DNA of 64,000 bases from Balanoglossus misakiensis (Eukaryota > Hemichordata). Location of the stretch: the NCBI GenBank assembly GCA_040954595.2, contig CM082589.2, forward strand, positions 9,734,001 to 9,798,000, written 5' to 3'. Of this stretch, positions 20,558 through 34,100 are shown piece after piece. Made by a program: the position numbers and the translations under genes. The notes under the pieces were generated by a model, which saw only the letters and a program-made list of their open reading frames with translations, did no database searches and had not been told where the DNA came from. The number at the start of each line of letters is the position of its first letter. The first letter of the stretch is position 1.

Positions 20558-21543
20558 ATGTCCCATGTGCTTCCTGGCTAGCGTTGTGGTAACATATTAT
20601 TCGGGGTGTCCGCAGATCGTTCATTGATTTTCTGAGAAATAGCCTAACTGATACTATCTCCAACATAAACCGCACCCTGGAAAGATTAAATGATCTTTTA
20701 GGTGGACTTTGAAAATCTGATTAACTCATCTAAGCATTTTAGCTTAGTTGTATATTTTTTAATTATAATCATACAAAATACTTAAAAAATAAAAACAATG
20801 TTCAGTTTTAATACCCACTGATGAGGGGAAACATCAGTTTCAAATTCTTTTCATGGGAGCGCTTGAGCAGAGTTATGAGTTTTGCTCTGTGAAAGAAAAT
20901 GGGGGGATTTCAAAATTTTGGCAGTTCGGAAGGGGGATTTCAAAATATTTCGGGTTGTGAAAGGGGGGGGGGGGCATGTGAAAATTAGCGGTAAAAGATG
21001 AATTCCCCCCCCCCCTCCAGAGGTGTTTGTGAATGCAGCCTAAGAAAGAAAAAATGTGAAATGGGTCAAATATGGGCCGGACGTGCCCATTCAACTCAAT
21101 TTACTTTTGTTTGCTTTAAGTAGGAATTGATCACAGCTATATTTATTTTGGACACCTGAGCGACAAGAAAACAATCTGATTCTACATTTTAAAAAGCGTC
21201 ATTGGAAAAGCACTGCAATTTTGTTTCTTGCTTTAAAAAAGTTTGGGGTGGCATGTAATAATTAAGGTGTGTCTAAATTACTAATTTGGTGCACCTCAAA
21301 GCCCTTAGCCAATGTAAATTATATCCTGCATTGTATTCATGAAGGATATCCTCCCGCGAGGTCAATGCCATTCAATGTCAAACAGTCTCAACAAAGACCA
21401 TTGGACACTCATAGCCGTTTTGTATGAAAGTGACTGGAGTACGAGATGAGTTTCATGACAACAACAAATCATGCTCAGTCTCGCTGCAGGGTCTATAATT
21501 TCAATAACGGCTAGACGCTGGACACTATCTTAGGTAACACTTT
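20558..21543. other. No supported gene; G/C homopolymers
   Basis: Contains G12 at 20963-20974 and C11 at 21005-21015, with further G-runs at 20901-20950. No coding signal is recognised. Confidence 0.5.
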
Positions 21544-21599
21544 AGGGTCATAGTGCTGGAACGACATGTTTAAACAGGTCGTTCCGGCACTCTGACCCT
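21544..21599. repeat. 22-bp hairpin
   Basis: Arms 21544-21565 and 21578-21599 pair at 20 of 22 positions (agggtca.agtgc.ggaacgac) around a 12-base loop containing the palindrome GTTTAAAC-like core. It could be a structured RNA or a small foldback remnant. Confidence 0.7.
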
Positions 21600-22084
21600 T
21601 TCGGCCCCAGTCGTTTCAGCCCCCATTTTCCACGACCCAAGTCGTTACAGCCCGGACAGTAACACCCCAAACATTTCAACACTTATCAGGGAAGACCTTA
21701 GCCCAACTATTAAAACTTGGCTTGAACCTACTTAAGTTCTCCGCATGAAATATGAGCGAGCGTTGTCAGAGGACGACAGCTACGCACACTTTGGGCATGA
21801 CCGAATCAAACAGAATTGAATATTCTATATTCGGAAAAAACACCTTATCTCCGTTTTGCCGTTGACAAACCGATTTCTGTCATGACAGTTACTCCCGGGG
21901 ACTGTGACAGACCATATACAGACAGTAGAGGCCGCGCGCTGGGGGTCTACACAAGTCACTACAGCTGATGTAAGCAAGTACAACATGCTTTGCTTGCAGG
22001 AATGTTCCATTTTCAATAGAGGGGTGTGTATATTCAGAGGGAATGTCAGTCGGGGCCCTGGCTGGCAACATGCGGCGTATATAT
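21600..22084. other. Nothing recognised
   Basis: The motif cgttncagccc recurs a few times just after the hairpin. No gene or other repeat is supported. Confidence 0.4.
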
Positions 22085-22093
22085 TGACAATCT

Positions 22094-23021
22094 TAGCCGG
22101 GAGACCAGGGCGTCGATCTAAAATACAACGCTCGGGGACAGTCGAGCAAGTCCTGCTGAGCTGAAAGATAGTAGTCTTGGCAACGATCGAGGTCGCTTAG
22201 TAACAAATGGATAACGAGTGATCTATCAAATGTTGACGGGCGCCAGTGGTTGGATGATATAATTAAAGGCACGTAAGCTGTAACTGGATAAAAAATTAAA
22301 GTTTTAAATAATCTCATATATGCTTTTAATTATGTCTATTAAATGCTATTTCATGATAATATATCAAGCTCAACACTTATTTATGACAAAATGGCCAAAA
22401 ATTAAAGAAAAACGAAAATTCCTGCAATTTTAAAAAAAGCGCAATATTGCAATGAAAAATGAAAATCTGATGTCTCAGTGGTGTACATTTACTTCCATGA
22501 GCTCAAGTGGATGAGATCATGTTTTGTTTATGAAGTTTCACAACCGGAAATGCAACATTTTCATTGTTTCTTGCATTTTCCCACGGTGGCGGCCATAATC
22601 GCTTGCGGCAAAGCTTTATTATTTATCTGGTTAAAACTTGCATATGCACTCATACTTAGGGTTTATAATGCTTGTGTATTGTTCACTACCTCCATCTGCA
22701 TGGACTAATGGTAGTGCAGTTTGAAACAAAAATTATGAAAATTATCCCAAAAGTTACACCTTACGTGCCTTTAACAAAGCTTGGTTATGAATATTCATAC
22801 ACTTTCAAAACCACTCCCACATCCCATCGCGGGAATTTCACACATGACTCCACCTCTATTTCCTTATTTAGAAGGCGACGATGTCATGTGGTTAACATTG
22901 AGTGACCAATTAGCTTACACGCAAGATTTACCACACGTGTCGTTCTACGAACAGAATTCTGTTCGTAAATAGAGACTGTCCCCGGGCGTTTCTTTTCCCC
23001 GACGCCCTGGTCTCCAGGCTA
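22094..23021. mobile_element. 928-bp non-autonomous DNA transposon with 9-bp target duplication
   Basis: Left end TAGCCGGGAGACCAGGGCG and right end (inward) TAGCCTGGAGACCAGGGCG match at 18 of 19 bases. Looser pairing reaches about 53 bp (shared CGGGGACAGTC). TGACAATCT flanks both sides directly (22085-22093 and 23022-23030). A 9-bp duplication with long TIRs suggests a MULE-like element, but the tips do not identify a family. The interior has only ORFs under 90 codons, so it needs an outside transposase. Confidence 0.85.
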
Positions 23022-23030
23022 TGACAATCT

Positions 23031-23330
23031 CGCTGATAGGCGCAGCTGGAATTTATGTTTCTGTGGTATGATTATTGTATTTTATCAATGCACAATCACG
23101 ATGGGCGAGTTTCAAGCAAGCAATTGGATTCGCTTCAATCCCTCACTAAAATCTAGACTGCACCACTGTATAATAACACAATACAGTCTTCTAGCCTCAT
23201 GGTATAAACAGGAACTCTTGTCTGCTGGACATCCGTGTACTTTGGTCTACTGAGTGAACGCGTTACGTATAGAGGTAGCGCAAAGTGAAAACCTATTTAA
23301 GGCAGCCACAACAATCAGTGTTGACGTACA
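23031..23330. other. Nothing recognised
   Basis: Unique sequence between mobile elements. The ORF at 23068-23253 is unsupported. Confidence 0.4.
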
Positions 23331-23446
23331 TACAATCTGACTAAAATCGCAGTTGGTATGACGACAGCATACTAATAATACTGTACCACATAAGTAAAAG
23401 ACGTCGTCGTACCATACATCTGATTTTATTCAGATTACTGCATATT
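23331..23446. repeat. Degenerate foldback, relative of 23690-23816
   Basis: Begins caatctgactaaaatc and ends gattttattcagatta, with inner ggtatgacgac / gtcgtcgtacc pairing. The architecture is the same as the later foldback. Confidence 0.6.
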
Positions 23447-23452
23447 TGCATA

Positions 23453-23663
23453 TACTGTGAAACAAGTTATTTTCGCGAGCAATACATTTTCGCGAGATAC
23501 GTGAGAGCCAAAATGGTATGAAAATAAGAGGTCGCATAATTATTTTTGAAGATAACGATGCAGTGAATGAAATAAGAGAACGCGAAAATTAATACTCGCG
23601 AAACAGTAGCCTCTCTCGATATCGTGAAAATTTCAACTCGCTAAAATAAAGTGTTTTACAGTA
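23453..23663. mobile_element. 211-bp MITE with TA flanks
   Basis: Left TACTGTGAAACAAGTTATTTT and right (inward) TACTGTAAAACACTTTATTTT are inverted repeats matching at 23 of 27 bases when extended to GCGAG. TA at each end is consistent with a Tc1/mariner-type target duplication. The interior is rich in TCGCGA-type motifs and has no ORF. Confidence 0.75.
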
Positions 23664-23689
23664 GTTTATGTATGTAAAGTGTTCCTGAT

Positions 23690-23816
23690 GTTAACACAAT
23701 CTGTTTGAAATCAGATGTAGGCCTAGGGAATGGCGACGTAGTTTTTTGATGCTGCGACAGCATAAAAAACACGTCGCCGTTCCCTACATCTGATTTTAAT
23801 CAGATTAGCGTTAACA
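23690..23816. mobile_element. 127-bp foldback element
   Basis: Arms of about 60 bp pair almost completely: gttaac..aatctg, aaatcagatgtag, gggaa.ggcgacgt, ttttttgatgctg. The loop is only a few bases around 23757. Confidence 0.75.
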
Positions 23817-23920
23817 TAACTTTATCAGAATAAGTTAACGCCATAACTTTGACAGAATAAGAGTTGCCTCAAACGGCTCTAACCGAATTTCCATTAATAG
23901 CAGAACAAACAAGCTGTAAT

Positions 23921-24187
23921 CAATACGCCAACCTTTAAAATATTACTTTAGAAAGTTTGTATTCATACTTTCTTCAAGTTGTCATAACGCTAACCCGAAA
24001 TGTGTTTTAGTATTGCCTTTGTATTAATGGGCTAGATTCATGGCGTTATATGTCATAAATTAAAAAGACAACCCTTATTGTTTTTGATAATATTTATGTC
24101 GGAGAATCCACAATGAAAAATATGTATTTTCAATTTCATAACTCAAAATAATTTTCAAATCCATGACCTTATTTTCAACTCCAGTGA
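23921..24187 (+). repeat. 266-bp dispersed repeat, copy 2, abutting the satellite
   Basis: Same unit as 7123-7388. Its last shared base (ccagtga, 24187) is followed at once by the first satellite monomer. Confidence 0.9.
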
Positions 24188-26300
24188 CTTTGCAAAATCT
24201 CAAAATATCGTCGATTTTGGAAAAAAAAACATGGGTTCGTCGAAAAAAAAACATGGGTGAAAATCATCAAAAAATGACAAATTTTCGACTTTGCAAAATC
24301 TCAAAAGTCCGTCGATTTAAAAAAAAAACATGGGTGAAAATCTTCAAAAAATGACAAATTTTCGACTTTGCAAAAACTCAAAATTTCGTCGATTTTTGAA
24401 AAAAAATGGGTGAAAATCATCAAAAAATGACAAATTTTCGACTGCACAATCTTAAAATTTCGTAAATTTTTGAAAAAAAATCATGGGTAAAAATCATCAA
24501 TAAATGAAAAATGTTCGACTTTGCAAAATCTCAAAATTTCGTCGATTTTTGAAAAAAATCATGGGTGAAAATCATCAAAAAATGACAAATTTTCGACTTT
24601 GCAAAATTTTCAAAAATTCGTCGATTTTTGAAAAAAAAATGGGTTATAGCTGATGAAAATCATCAACAAATGACAAATTTTTGACTGCAAAATCTAAAAA
24701 TTTCGTCGATTTTTGAAAAAAAAACATGGATGAAAATCATCAAAAAATGACAAATTTTCGACTGCAAAATCTCAAAATTTTGTCGATTTTGAAAAAAGTA
24801 TGGGTTCGTCGATTTTTAAAAAAAATCATGGCTGAAAATCATCAAAAACTGACAAATTTTCGACTTTGCAAGAACTTCGAGATTTTCGTCGATTTTTGAA
24901 AAAAAAAATCGTGGGGGGGGGGGGGAAATCATAAAAAAATGACAAATTTTCGACTTTGCAAAATCTCAATATATCGTCGATTTTGGAAAAAAAAAAACAT
25001 GGGTTCGTCGAAAAAAAAACGGGTGAAAATCATCAAAAAATGACAAATTTTCGAATTTGCAAAATCTCAAAAGTCCGTCGATTTTGAAAAAAAACATGGG
25101 TGAAAATCTTCAAAAAATGATTCTTGAAAAAAAATGGGTGAAAATCATCAAAAATGACAAAGTTTCGACTTTGCAAAATCTCAAAATTTCATCGATTTCT
25201 GAAAAAAATCATAGGGGAAAATCATCAAAAAATGACAAATTTTCGACTGCAAAATCTTAAAATTTCGTCAATTTTTGAAAAAAATCATGGGTAAAAATCA
25301 TCAATAAATGAAAAATTTTCGACTTTGCAAAATCTCAAAATTTCGTCGATTTTTGAAAAAAATCATGGGTGAAAATCATCAAAAAATGACAAATTTTTGA
25401 CTTTGCAAAATTTTCAAAAATTCGTTGATTTTTGAAAAAAAAATGGGTTATAGCTTATGAAAATCATCAACAAATGACAAATTTTCGACTTTGCAAAATC
25501 TCAAAATTTCGTCGATTTTGAAAAAAATCATGGGTTCGTCGATTTTTGAAAAAAAACATGGGTGAAAATCTTCAAAAAATGACAAATTTTCGACTTTGCA
25601 AAAACTGAAAATTTCGTCGATTTTTGAAAAAAATAATGAGTGAAAATCATCAAAAAAGACAAAGTTTCGACTTTGCAAAATCTCAAAATTTCGTCGATTT
25701 CTGAAAAAAATCATGGGTAAAATCGTCAAAAAAAGACAGATTTTCGACAGCAAAATCTTAAAATTTCGTCAATTTTTGAAAAAAAATCATGGGTAAAAAT
25801 CATCAAAAAATGACAAATTTTCGACTTTGCAAAATCTCAAAATTTCGTCAATTTTTGAAAAAAAAATCGTGGGGGGGGGGAAATCATCAAAAAAATGACA
25901 AATTTTCGACTTTGCAAAATTTTGAAAAATTCGTCGATTTTAAAAAAAAAACATGGGTTCGTCCATTTTTGAAAAAAAAAACATGGGTGAAAATCATCAA
26001 CAAATGACAAATGTTCAACTTTGCAAAATCTCAAAATTTCGTCGATTTTTGAAAAAAAAAATCGTGGGGGGGGGGGGGGGGGAAATCATCAAAAAAATTA
26101 CAAATTTTCGACTTAACAAAATTTTCAAAAATTCGTCGATTTTTGAAAAAAAAAAACATGGGTTCGTCCATTTTTGAAAAAAAAAACATGGGTGAAAATC
26201 ATCAACAAATGACAAATGTTCAACTTTGCAAAATCTCAAAATATTGTCGATTTTTGAAAAAAAATCATGGGTTCGTTGATTTTTGAAAAAAAAACGGGTG
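24188..26300 (+). repeat. Diverged left edge of the satellite with poly-G monomers
   Basis: Monomers here vary most: deletions, altered A-runs and three G-run expansions at the same monomer site (G13 at 24913, G10 at 25871, G17 at 26066). A ~0.8-kb block appears twice (the ggttatagct variant near 24640 and 25447). Confidence 0.75.
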
Positions 26301-29300
26301 AAAATCATCAAAAAATTACAAATTTTCGTCTTTGCAAAATCTCAAAATTTCGTCGATTTTTGAAAAATAAAATCATGGGTAAAAATCATCAAAAAAATAC
26401 AAATTTTCGACTTTGCAAAATCTAAAAATTTTGTCGATTTTTGAAAAAAATCATGGGTGAAAATCATCAAAAAATGACAAATTTTCGACTTTGCAAAATC
26501 TCAAAATTTCGTAGATTTTTGAAAAAAAATCATGGGTTCGTTGATTTTTGAAAAAAAAACATGGGTGAAAATCATCAAAAAATTACAAATTTTCGAATTT
26601 GCAAAATCTCAAAATTTCGTCGATTTTTGAAAAAAAAACATGGGTGAAAATCATCAAAAAATGACAAATTTTCGACTTTGCAAAATCTCAAAATTTCGTA
26701 AATTTTTGAAAAAAAGTCATGGGTGAAAATCATAAAAAAATTACAAATTTTCGTCTTTGCAAAATCTCAAAATTTCGTCGATTTTTGAAAAAAAAAATCA
26801 TGGGTAAAAATCATCAAAAAATTACAAATTTTCGACTTTGCAAAATCTAAAAATTTTGTCGATTTTTGAAAAAAATCATGGGTGAGAATCATCAAAAAAT
26901 GACAAATTTTCGACTTTGCAAAATCTCAAAATTTCGTCGATTTTTGAAAAAAATCATGGGTTCGTTCAATTTTGAAAAAAAAACATGGGTGAAAATCATC
27001 AAAAAATTACAAATTTTCGACTTTGCAAAATCTCAAAATTTTGTCGATTTTTGAAAAAAAATCATGGGTGAAAATCATTAATAAATGACAAATTTTCGAC
27101 TTTGCAAAATCTCAAAATTTCGTCGATTTTTGAAAAAAAATCATGGGTGAAAATCATCAAAAAATTACAAATTTTCGACTTTGCAAAATCTCAAAATTTC
27201 GTCGATTTTTAAGAAAAATCATGGGTGAAAATCATCAAAAAATGACAAATTTTCGACTTTGCAAAATCTCAAAATTTTGTCGATTTTTGAAAAAAAATCA
27301 TGGGTTCGTTGATTTTTGAAAAAAAACATGGGTGAAAATCATCAAAAAATTACAAATTTTCGAATTTGCAAAATCTCAAAATTTCGTCGATTTTTGAAAA
27401 AAAAAATCATGGGTAAAAATCATCAAAAAATTACAAATTTTCGACTTTGCAAAATCTAAAAATTTTGTCGATTTTTGAAAAAAACAATCATGGTGAAAAT
27501 CATCAAAAAATGACAAATTTTCGACTTTGCAAAATCTCAAAATGTCAATTTTTTAAAAAAATCATGAGTTCGTTGATTTTTAAAAAAAAACATTGGTGTC
27601 AATTTTTTAAAAAAATCATGGGTTCGTTGATTTTTAAAAAAAAACATTCGTGAAAATCATCAAAAAATTACAAATTTTCGACTTTGCAAAATCTCAAAAT
27701 TTCGTACATTTTTGAAAAAAAATCATGGGTGAAAATCATCAAAAAATGACAAATTTTCGTCTTTGCAAAATCTCAAAATTTCGTCATTTTTTAAAAAAAA
27801 ATCATGGTGAAAATCATCAAAAAATTACAAATTTTCGAATTTGCAAAATCTCAAAATTTCGTCGATTTTTGAAAAAAAAAACATGGGTGAAAATCATCAA
27901 AAAATGACAAATTTTCGACTTTGCAAAATCTCAAAATTTCGTAAATTTTTGAAAAAAAGTCATGGGTGAAAATCATCAAAAAATTAAAAAGTTTCGTCTT
28001 TGCAAAATCTCAAAAAATCGTCGATTTTTGAAAAAAAAAATCATGGGTAAAAATCATCAAAAAATTACAAATTTTCGACTTTGCAAAATCTAAAAATTTT
28101 GTCGATTTTTGAAAAAAATCATGGGTGAAAATCATCAAAAAATGACAAATTTTCGACTTTGCAAAATCTCAAAATTTCGTAAATTTTTGAAAAAAAGTCA
28201 TGGGTGAAAATCATCAAAAAATTAAAAAGTTTCGTCTTTGCAAAATCTCAAAATTTCGTCGATTTTTCGAAAAAAAAATCATGGGTAAAAATCATCAAAA
28301 AATTACAAATTTTCGACTTTGCAAAATCTAAAAATTTTGTCGATTTTTGAAAAAAATCATGGGTGAAAATCATCAAAAAATGACAAATTTTCGACTTTGC
28401 AAAATCTCAAAATTTCGTCGATTTTTGAAAAAAATCATGGGTGAAAATCATCAAAAAATGACAAATTTTCGACTTTGCAAAATCTTAAATTTCGTCGATT
28501 TTTGAAAAAAATCATGGGTGAAAATCATCAAAAAATGACAAATTTTTGACTTTGCAAAATCTCAAAATTTCGTCGATTTTTGAGAAAAATCATAGGATAA
28601 AATTATCAAAAAATGACAAATTTTCGACTTTGCAAAATCTCAAAATTTCGTCGATTTTTGAAAAAAATCATGGGTGAAAATCATCAAAAAATGACAAATT
28701 TTCGACTTTGCAAAATCTTAAATTTCGTCGATTTTTGAAAAAAATCATGGGTGAAAATCATCAAAAAATGACAAATTTTTGACTTTGCAAAATCTCAAAA
28801 TTTCGTCGATTTTTTAGAAAAATCATGGGTGAAAATCATCAAAAAATGACAAATTTTCGTCTTTGCAAAATCTCAAAATTTGGTCGATTTTTGAAAAAAA
28901 AAATCATGGGTAAAAATCATCAAAAAATGACAAATTTTCGACTTTGCAAAATCTCAAATTTCGTCGATTTTGGAAAAGAATCATGGGTGAAAATCATCAA
29001 AAAATGACAAATTTTCGACTTTGCAAAATCTCAAAATTTCGTCGATTTTTGAGAAAAATCATGGGTGAAAATCATCAAAAAACGACAAATTTTCGTCTTT
29101 GCAAAATCTCAAAATTTCGTCGATTTTTGAAAAAAATCATGGGTGAAAATCATCAAAAAATGACAATTTTTTGTCTTTGCAAAATCTCAAAATTTGGTCG
29201 ATTTTTGAAAAACAAAATCATGGGAAAAAATCATCAAAAAATGACAAATTTTCGACTTTGCAAAATCTCAAAATTTCGTCGATTTTGGAAAAAAAAACAT

Positions 29301-31133
29301 GGGTGAAAATCATCAAAAAATGACAAATTTTCGAATTTGCAAAATCTCAAAATTTCGTCGATTTTTGAAAAAAATCATGGGTTCGTTCAATTTTGAAAAA
29401 AAACATGGGTGAAAATCATCAAAAAATTACAAATTTTCGACTTTGCAAAATCTCAAAATTTTGTCGATTTTTGAAAAAAAATCATGGGTGAAAATCATTA
29501 ATAAATGACAAATTTTCGACTTTGCAAAATCTCAAAATTTCGTCGATTTTTTAAAAAAAATCATGGGTGAAAATCATCAAAAAATTACAAATTTTCGACT
29601 TTGCAAAATCTCAAAATTTCGTCGATTTTTGAGAAAAATCATGGGTGAAAATCATCAAAAAATGACAAATTTTCGACTTTGCAAAATCTCAAAATTTTGT
29701 CGATTTTTGAAAAAAAATCATGGGTTCGTTGATTTTTGAAAAAAAACATGGGTGAAAATCATCAAAAAATTACAAATTTTCGTCTTTGCAAAATCTCAAA
29801 ATTTCGTCGATTTTTGAAAAAAAAAATCATGGGTAAAAATCATCAAAAAATTACAAATTTTCGACTTTGCAAAATCTCAAAATTTCGTAAATTTTTGAAA
29901 AAAAGTCATGGGTGAAAATCATCAAAAAATTACAAATTTTCGTCTTTGCAAAATCTCAAAATTTCGTCGATTTTTGAAAAAAAAAAATCATGGGTAAAAA
30001 TCATCAAAAAATTACAAATTTTCGACTTTGTAAAATCTAAAAATTTTGTCGATTTTTGAAAAAAATCATGGGTGAAAATCATCAAAAAATGACAAATTTT
30101 CGACTTTGCAAAATCTCAAAATTTCGTAGATTTTTGAAAAAAAACATGGGTGAAAATCATCAAAAAATGACAAATTTTCGACTTTGCAAAATCTCAAATT
30201 TCGTCGATTTTTGAAAAAAATCATGGGTGAAAATCATCAAAAAATGACAAATTTTCGTCTTTGCAAAATCTCAAAATTTCGTCGATTTTTGAAAAAAAAA
30301 AATCATGGGTAAAAATCATCAAAAAATTACAAATTTTCGACTTTGCAAAATCTCAAATTTCGTCGATTTTTGAAAAAAATCATGGGTGAAAATCATCAAA
30401 AAATGACAAATTTTCGTCTTTGCAAAATCCCAAAATTTCGTAAATTTTTGAAAAAAAGTCATGGGTGAAAATCATCAAAAAATTACAAATTTTCGTCTTT
30501 GCAAAATCTCAAAATTTCGTCGATTTTTGAAAAAAAAAATCATGGGTAAAAATCATCAAAAAATTACAAATTTTCGACTTTGCAAAATCTAAAAATTTTG
30601 TCAATTTTTGAAAAAAACAATCATGGTGAAAATCATCAAAAAATGACAAATTTTCGACTTTGCAAAATCTCAAAATGTTGTCAATTTTTTAAAAAATTCA
30701 TGAGTTCGTTGATTTTTTAAAAAAAACATTGGTGTCAATTTTTGAAAAAAATCATGGGTTCGTTGATTTTTAAAAAAAAACATTGGTGAAAATCATCAAA
30801 AAATTACAAATTTTCGACTTTGCAAAATCTCAAAATTTCGTACATTTTTGAAAAAAAATCATGGGTGAAAATCATCAAAAAATGACAAATTTTCGACTTT
30901 GCAAAATCTCAAAATTTCGTCGATTTTTGAAAAAAATCACGGGTGAAAATCATCAAAAAATGACAAATTTTCGTCTTTGCTAAATCTCAAAATTTCGTCG
31001 ATTTTTGAAAAAAATCATGGGTGAAAATCATCAAAAAATGACAAATTTTCGACTTTGCAAAATCTCAAAATTTCGTACATTTTTAAAAAAAAATCATGGG
31101 TGAAATTCATCAAAAAATGACAAATTTTCGTCT

Positions 31134-34100
31134 TTGCAAAATCTCAAAATTTCGCCGATTTTTGAAAAAAACAATCATGGTGAAAATCATCAAAAAATGA
31201 CAAATTTTCGACTTTGCAAAATCTCAAAATGTTGTCAATTTTTTAAAAAAATCATGAGTTCGTTGATTTTTAAAAAAAAACATTGGTGTCAATTTTTGAA
31301 AAAAATCATGGGTTCGTTGATTTTTAAAAAAAAACATTGGTGAAAATCATCAAAAAATTACAAATTTTCGACTTTGCAAAATCTAAAAATTTCGTACATT
31401 TTTGAAAAAAAATCATGGGTGAAAATCATCAAAAAATGACAAATTTTCGTCTTTGCAAAATCTCAAAATTTCGTCGTTTTTTAAAAAAAAATCATGGTGA
31501 AAATCATCAAAAAATGACAAATTGTCGACTTTGCAAAATCTAAAAATTTTGTCGATTTTTGAAAAAAATCATGGGTGAAAATAATCAAAAAATGACAAAT
31601 TTTCGACTTTGCAAAATCTCAAAATTTCGTCGATTTTTGAAAAAAATCATGGGTGAAAATCATCAAAAAATGACAAATTTTCGACTTTGCAAAATCTCAA
31701 AATTTCGTCGATTTTTGAAAAAAATCATGGGTTCGTTCAATTTTGAAAAAAAACGGGTGAAAATCATCAAAAAATTACAAATTTTCGACTTTGCAAAATC
31801 TCAAAATTTTGTCGATTTTTGAAAAAAAATCATGGGTGAAAATCATTAATAAATGACAAATTTTCGACTTTGCAAAATCTCAAAATTTCGTCGATTTTTG
31901 AAAAAAAATCATGGGTGAAAATCATCAAAAAATGACAAATTTTCGACTTTGCAAAATCTCAAAATTTCGTCGATTTTTGAGAAAAATCATGGGTGAAAAT
32001 CATCAAAAAATGACAAATTTTCGACTTTGCAAAATCTCAAAATTTTGTCGATTTTTGAAAAAAAATCATGGGTTCGTTGATTTTTGAAAAAAAACATGGG
32101 TGAAAATCATCAAAAAAGTACAAATTTTCGAATTTGCAAAATCTCAAAATTTCGTCGATTTTTGAAAAAAAAACATGGGTGAAAATCATCAAAAAATGAC
32201 AAATTTTCGACTTTGCAAAATCTCAAAATTTCGTAAATTTTTGAAAAAAAGTCATGGGTGAAAATCATCAAAAAATTACAAATTTTCGTCTTTGCAAAAT
32301 CTCAAAATTTCGTCGAGTTTTGAAAAAAATCATGGGTGAAAATCATCAAAAAATGACAAATTTTCGACTTTGCAAAATCTCAAAATTTTGTCGATTTTTG
32401 AAAAAAAATCATGGGTTCGTTGATTTTTTAAAAAAAACATGGGTGAAAATCATCAAAAAATTACAAATTTTCGAATTTGCAAAATCTCAAAATTTCGTCG
32501 ATTTTTGAAAAAAAACATGGGTGAAAATCATCAAAAAATGACAAATTTTCGACTTTGCAAAATCTCAAAATTTCGTAAATTTTTGAAAAAAAGTCATGGG
32601 TGAAAATCATCAAAAAATTACAAATTTTCGTCTTTGCAAAATCTCAAAATTTCGTCGATTTTTGAAAAAAATCATGGGTGAAAATCATCAAAAAATGACA
32701 AATTTTCGACTTTGCAAAATCTCAAAATTTTGTCGATTTTTGAAAAAAAATCATGGGTTCGTTGATTTTTGAAAAAAAACATGGGTGAAAATCATCAAAA
32801 AATTACAAATTTTCGAATTTGCAAAATCTCAAAATTTCGTCGATTTTTGAAAAAAAACATGGGTGAAAATCATCAAAAAATGACAAATTTTCGACTTTGC
32901 AAAATCTCAAAATTTCGTAAATTTTTGAAAAAAAGTCATGGGTGAAAATCATCAAAAAATTACAAATTTTCGTCTTTGCAAAATCTCAAAATTTCGTCGA
33001 TTTTTGAAAAAAAAAATCATGGGTAAAAATCATCAAAAAATAACAAATTTTCGACTTTGCAAAATCTAAAAATTTTGTCGATTTTTGAAAAAAACAATCA
33101 TGGTGAAAATCATCAAAAAATGACAAATTTTCGACTTTGCAAAATCTCAAAATGTTGTCAATTTTTTAAAAAAATCATGAGTTCGTTGATTTTTAAAAAA
33201 AAACATTGGTGTCAATTTTTGAAAAAAATCATGGGTTCGTTGATTTTTAAAAAAAAACATTGGTGAAAATCATCAAAAAATTACAAATTTTCGACTTTGC
33301 AAAATCTAAAAATTTCGTACATTTTTGAAAAAAAATCATGGGTGAAAATCATCAAAAAATGACAAATTTTCGTCTTTGCAAAATCTCAAAATTTCGTCGT
33401 TTTTTAAAAAAAAATCATGGTGAAAATCATCAAAAAATGACAAATTGTCGACTTTGCAAAATCTAAAAATTTTGTCGATTTTTGAAAAAAATCATGGGTG
33501 AAAATAATCAAAAAATGACAAATTTTCGACTTTGCAAAATCTCAAAATTTCGTCGATTTTTGAAAAAAATCATGGGTGAAAATCATCAAAAAATGACAAA
33601 TTTTCGACTTTGCAAAATCTCAAAATTTCGTCGATTTTTGAAAAAAATCATGGGTTCGTTCAATTTTGAAAAAAAACGGGTGAAAATCATCAAAAAATTA
33701 CAAATTTTCGACTTTGCAAAATCTCAAAATTTTGTCGATTTTTGAAAAAAAATCATGGGTGAAAATCATTAATAAATGACAAATTTTCGACTTTGCAAAA
33801 TCTCAAAATTTCGTCGATTTTTGAAAAAAAATCATGGGTGAAAATCATCAAAAAATGACAAATTTTCGACTTTGCAAAATCTCAAAATTTCGTCGATTTT
33901 TGAGAAAAATCATGGGTGAAAATCATCAAAAAATGACAAATTTTCGACTTTGCAAAATCTCAAAATTTTGTCGATTTTTGAAAAAAAATCATGGGTTCGT
34001 TGATTTTTGAAAAAAAACATGGGTGAAAATCATCAAAAAAGTACAAATTTTCGAATTTGCAAAATCTCAAAATTTCGTCGATTTTTGAAAAAAAAACATG

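Noticed and set aside
21825-22317. Several 60-86 codon ORFs near the 928-bp element
   Set aside because: They cross the element boundary and overlap each other in different frames with no motif.
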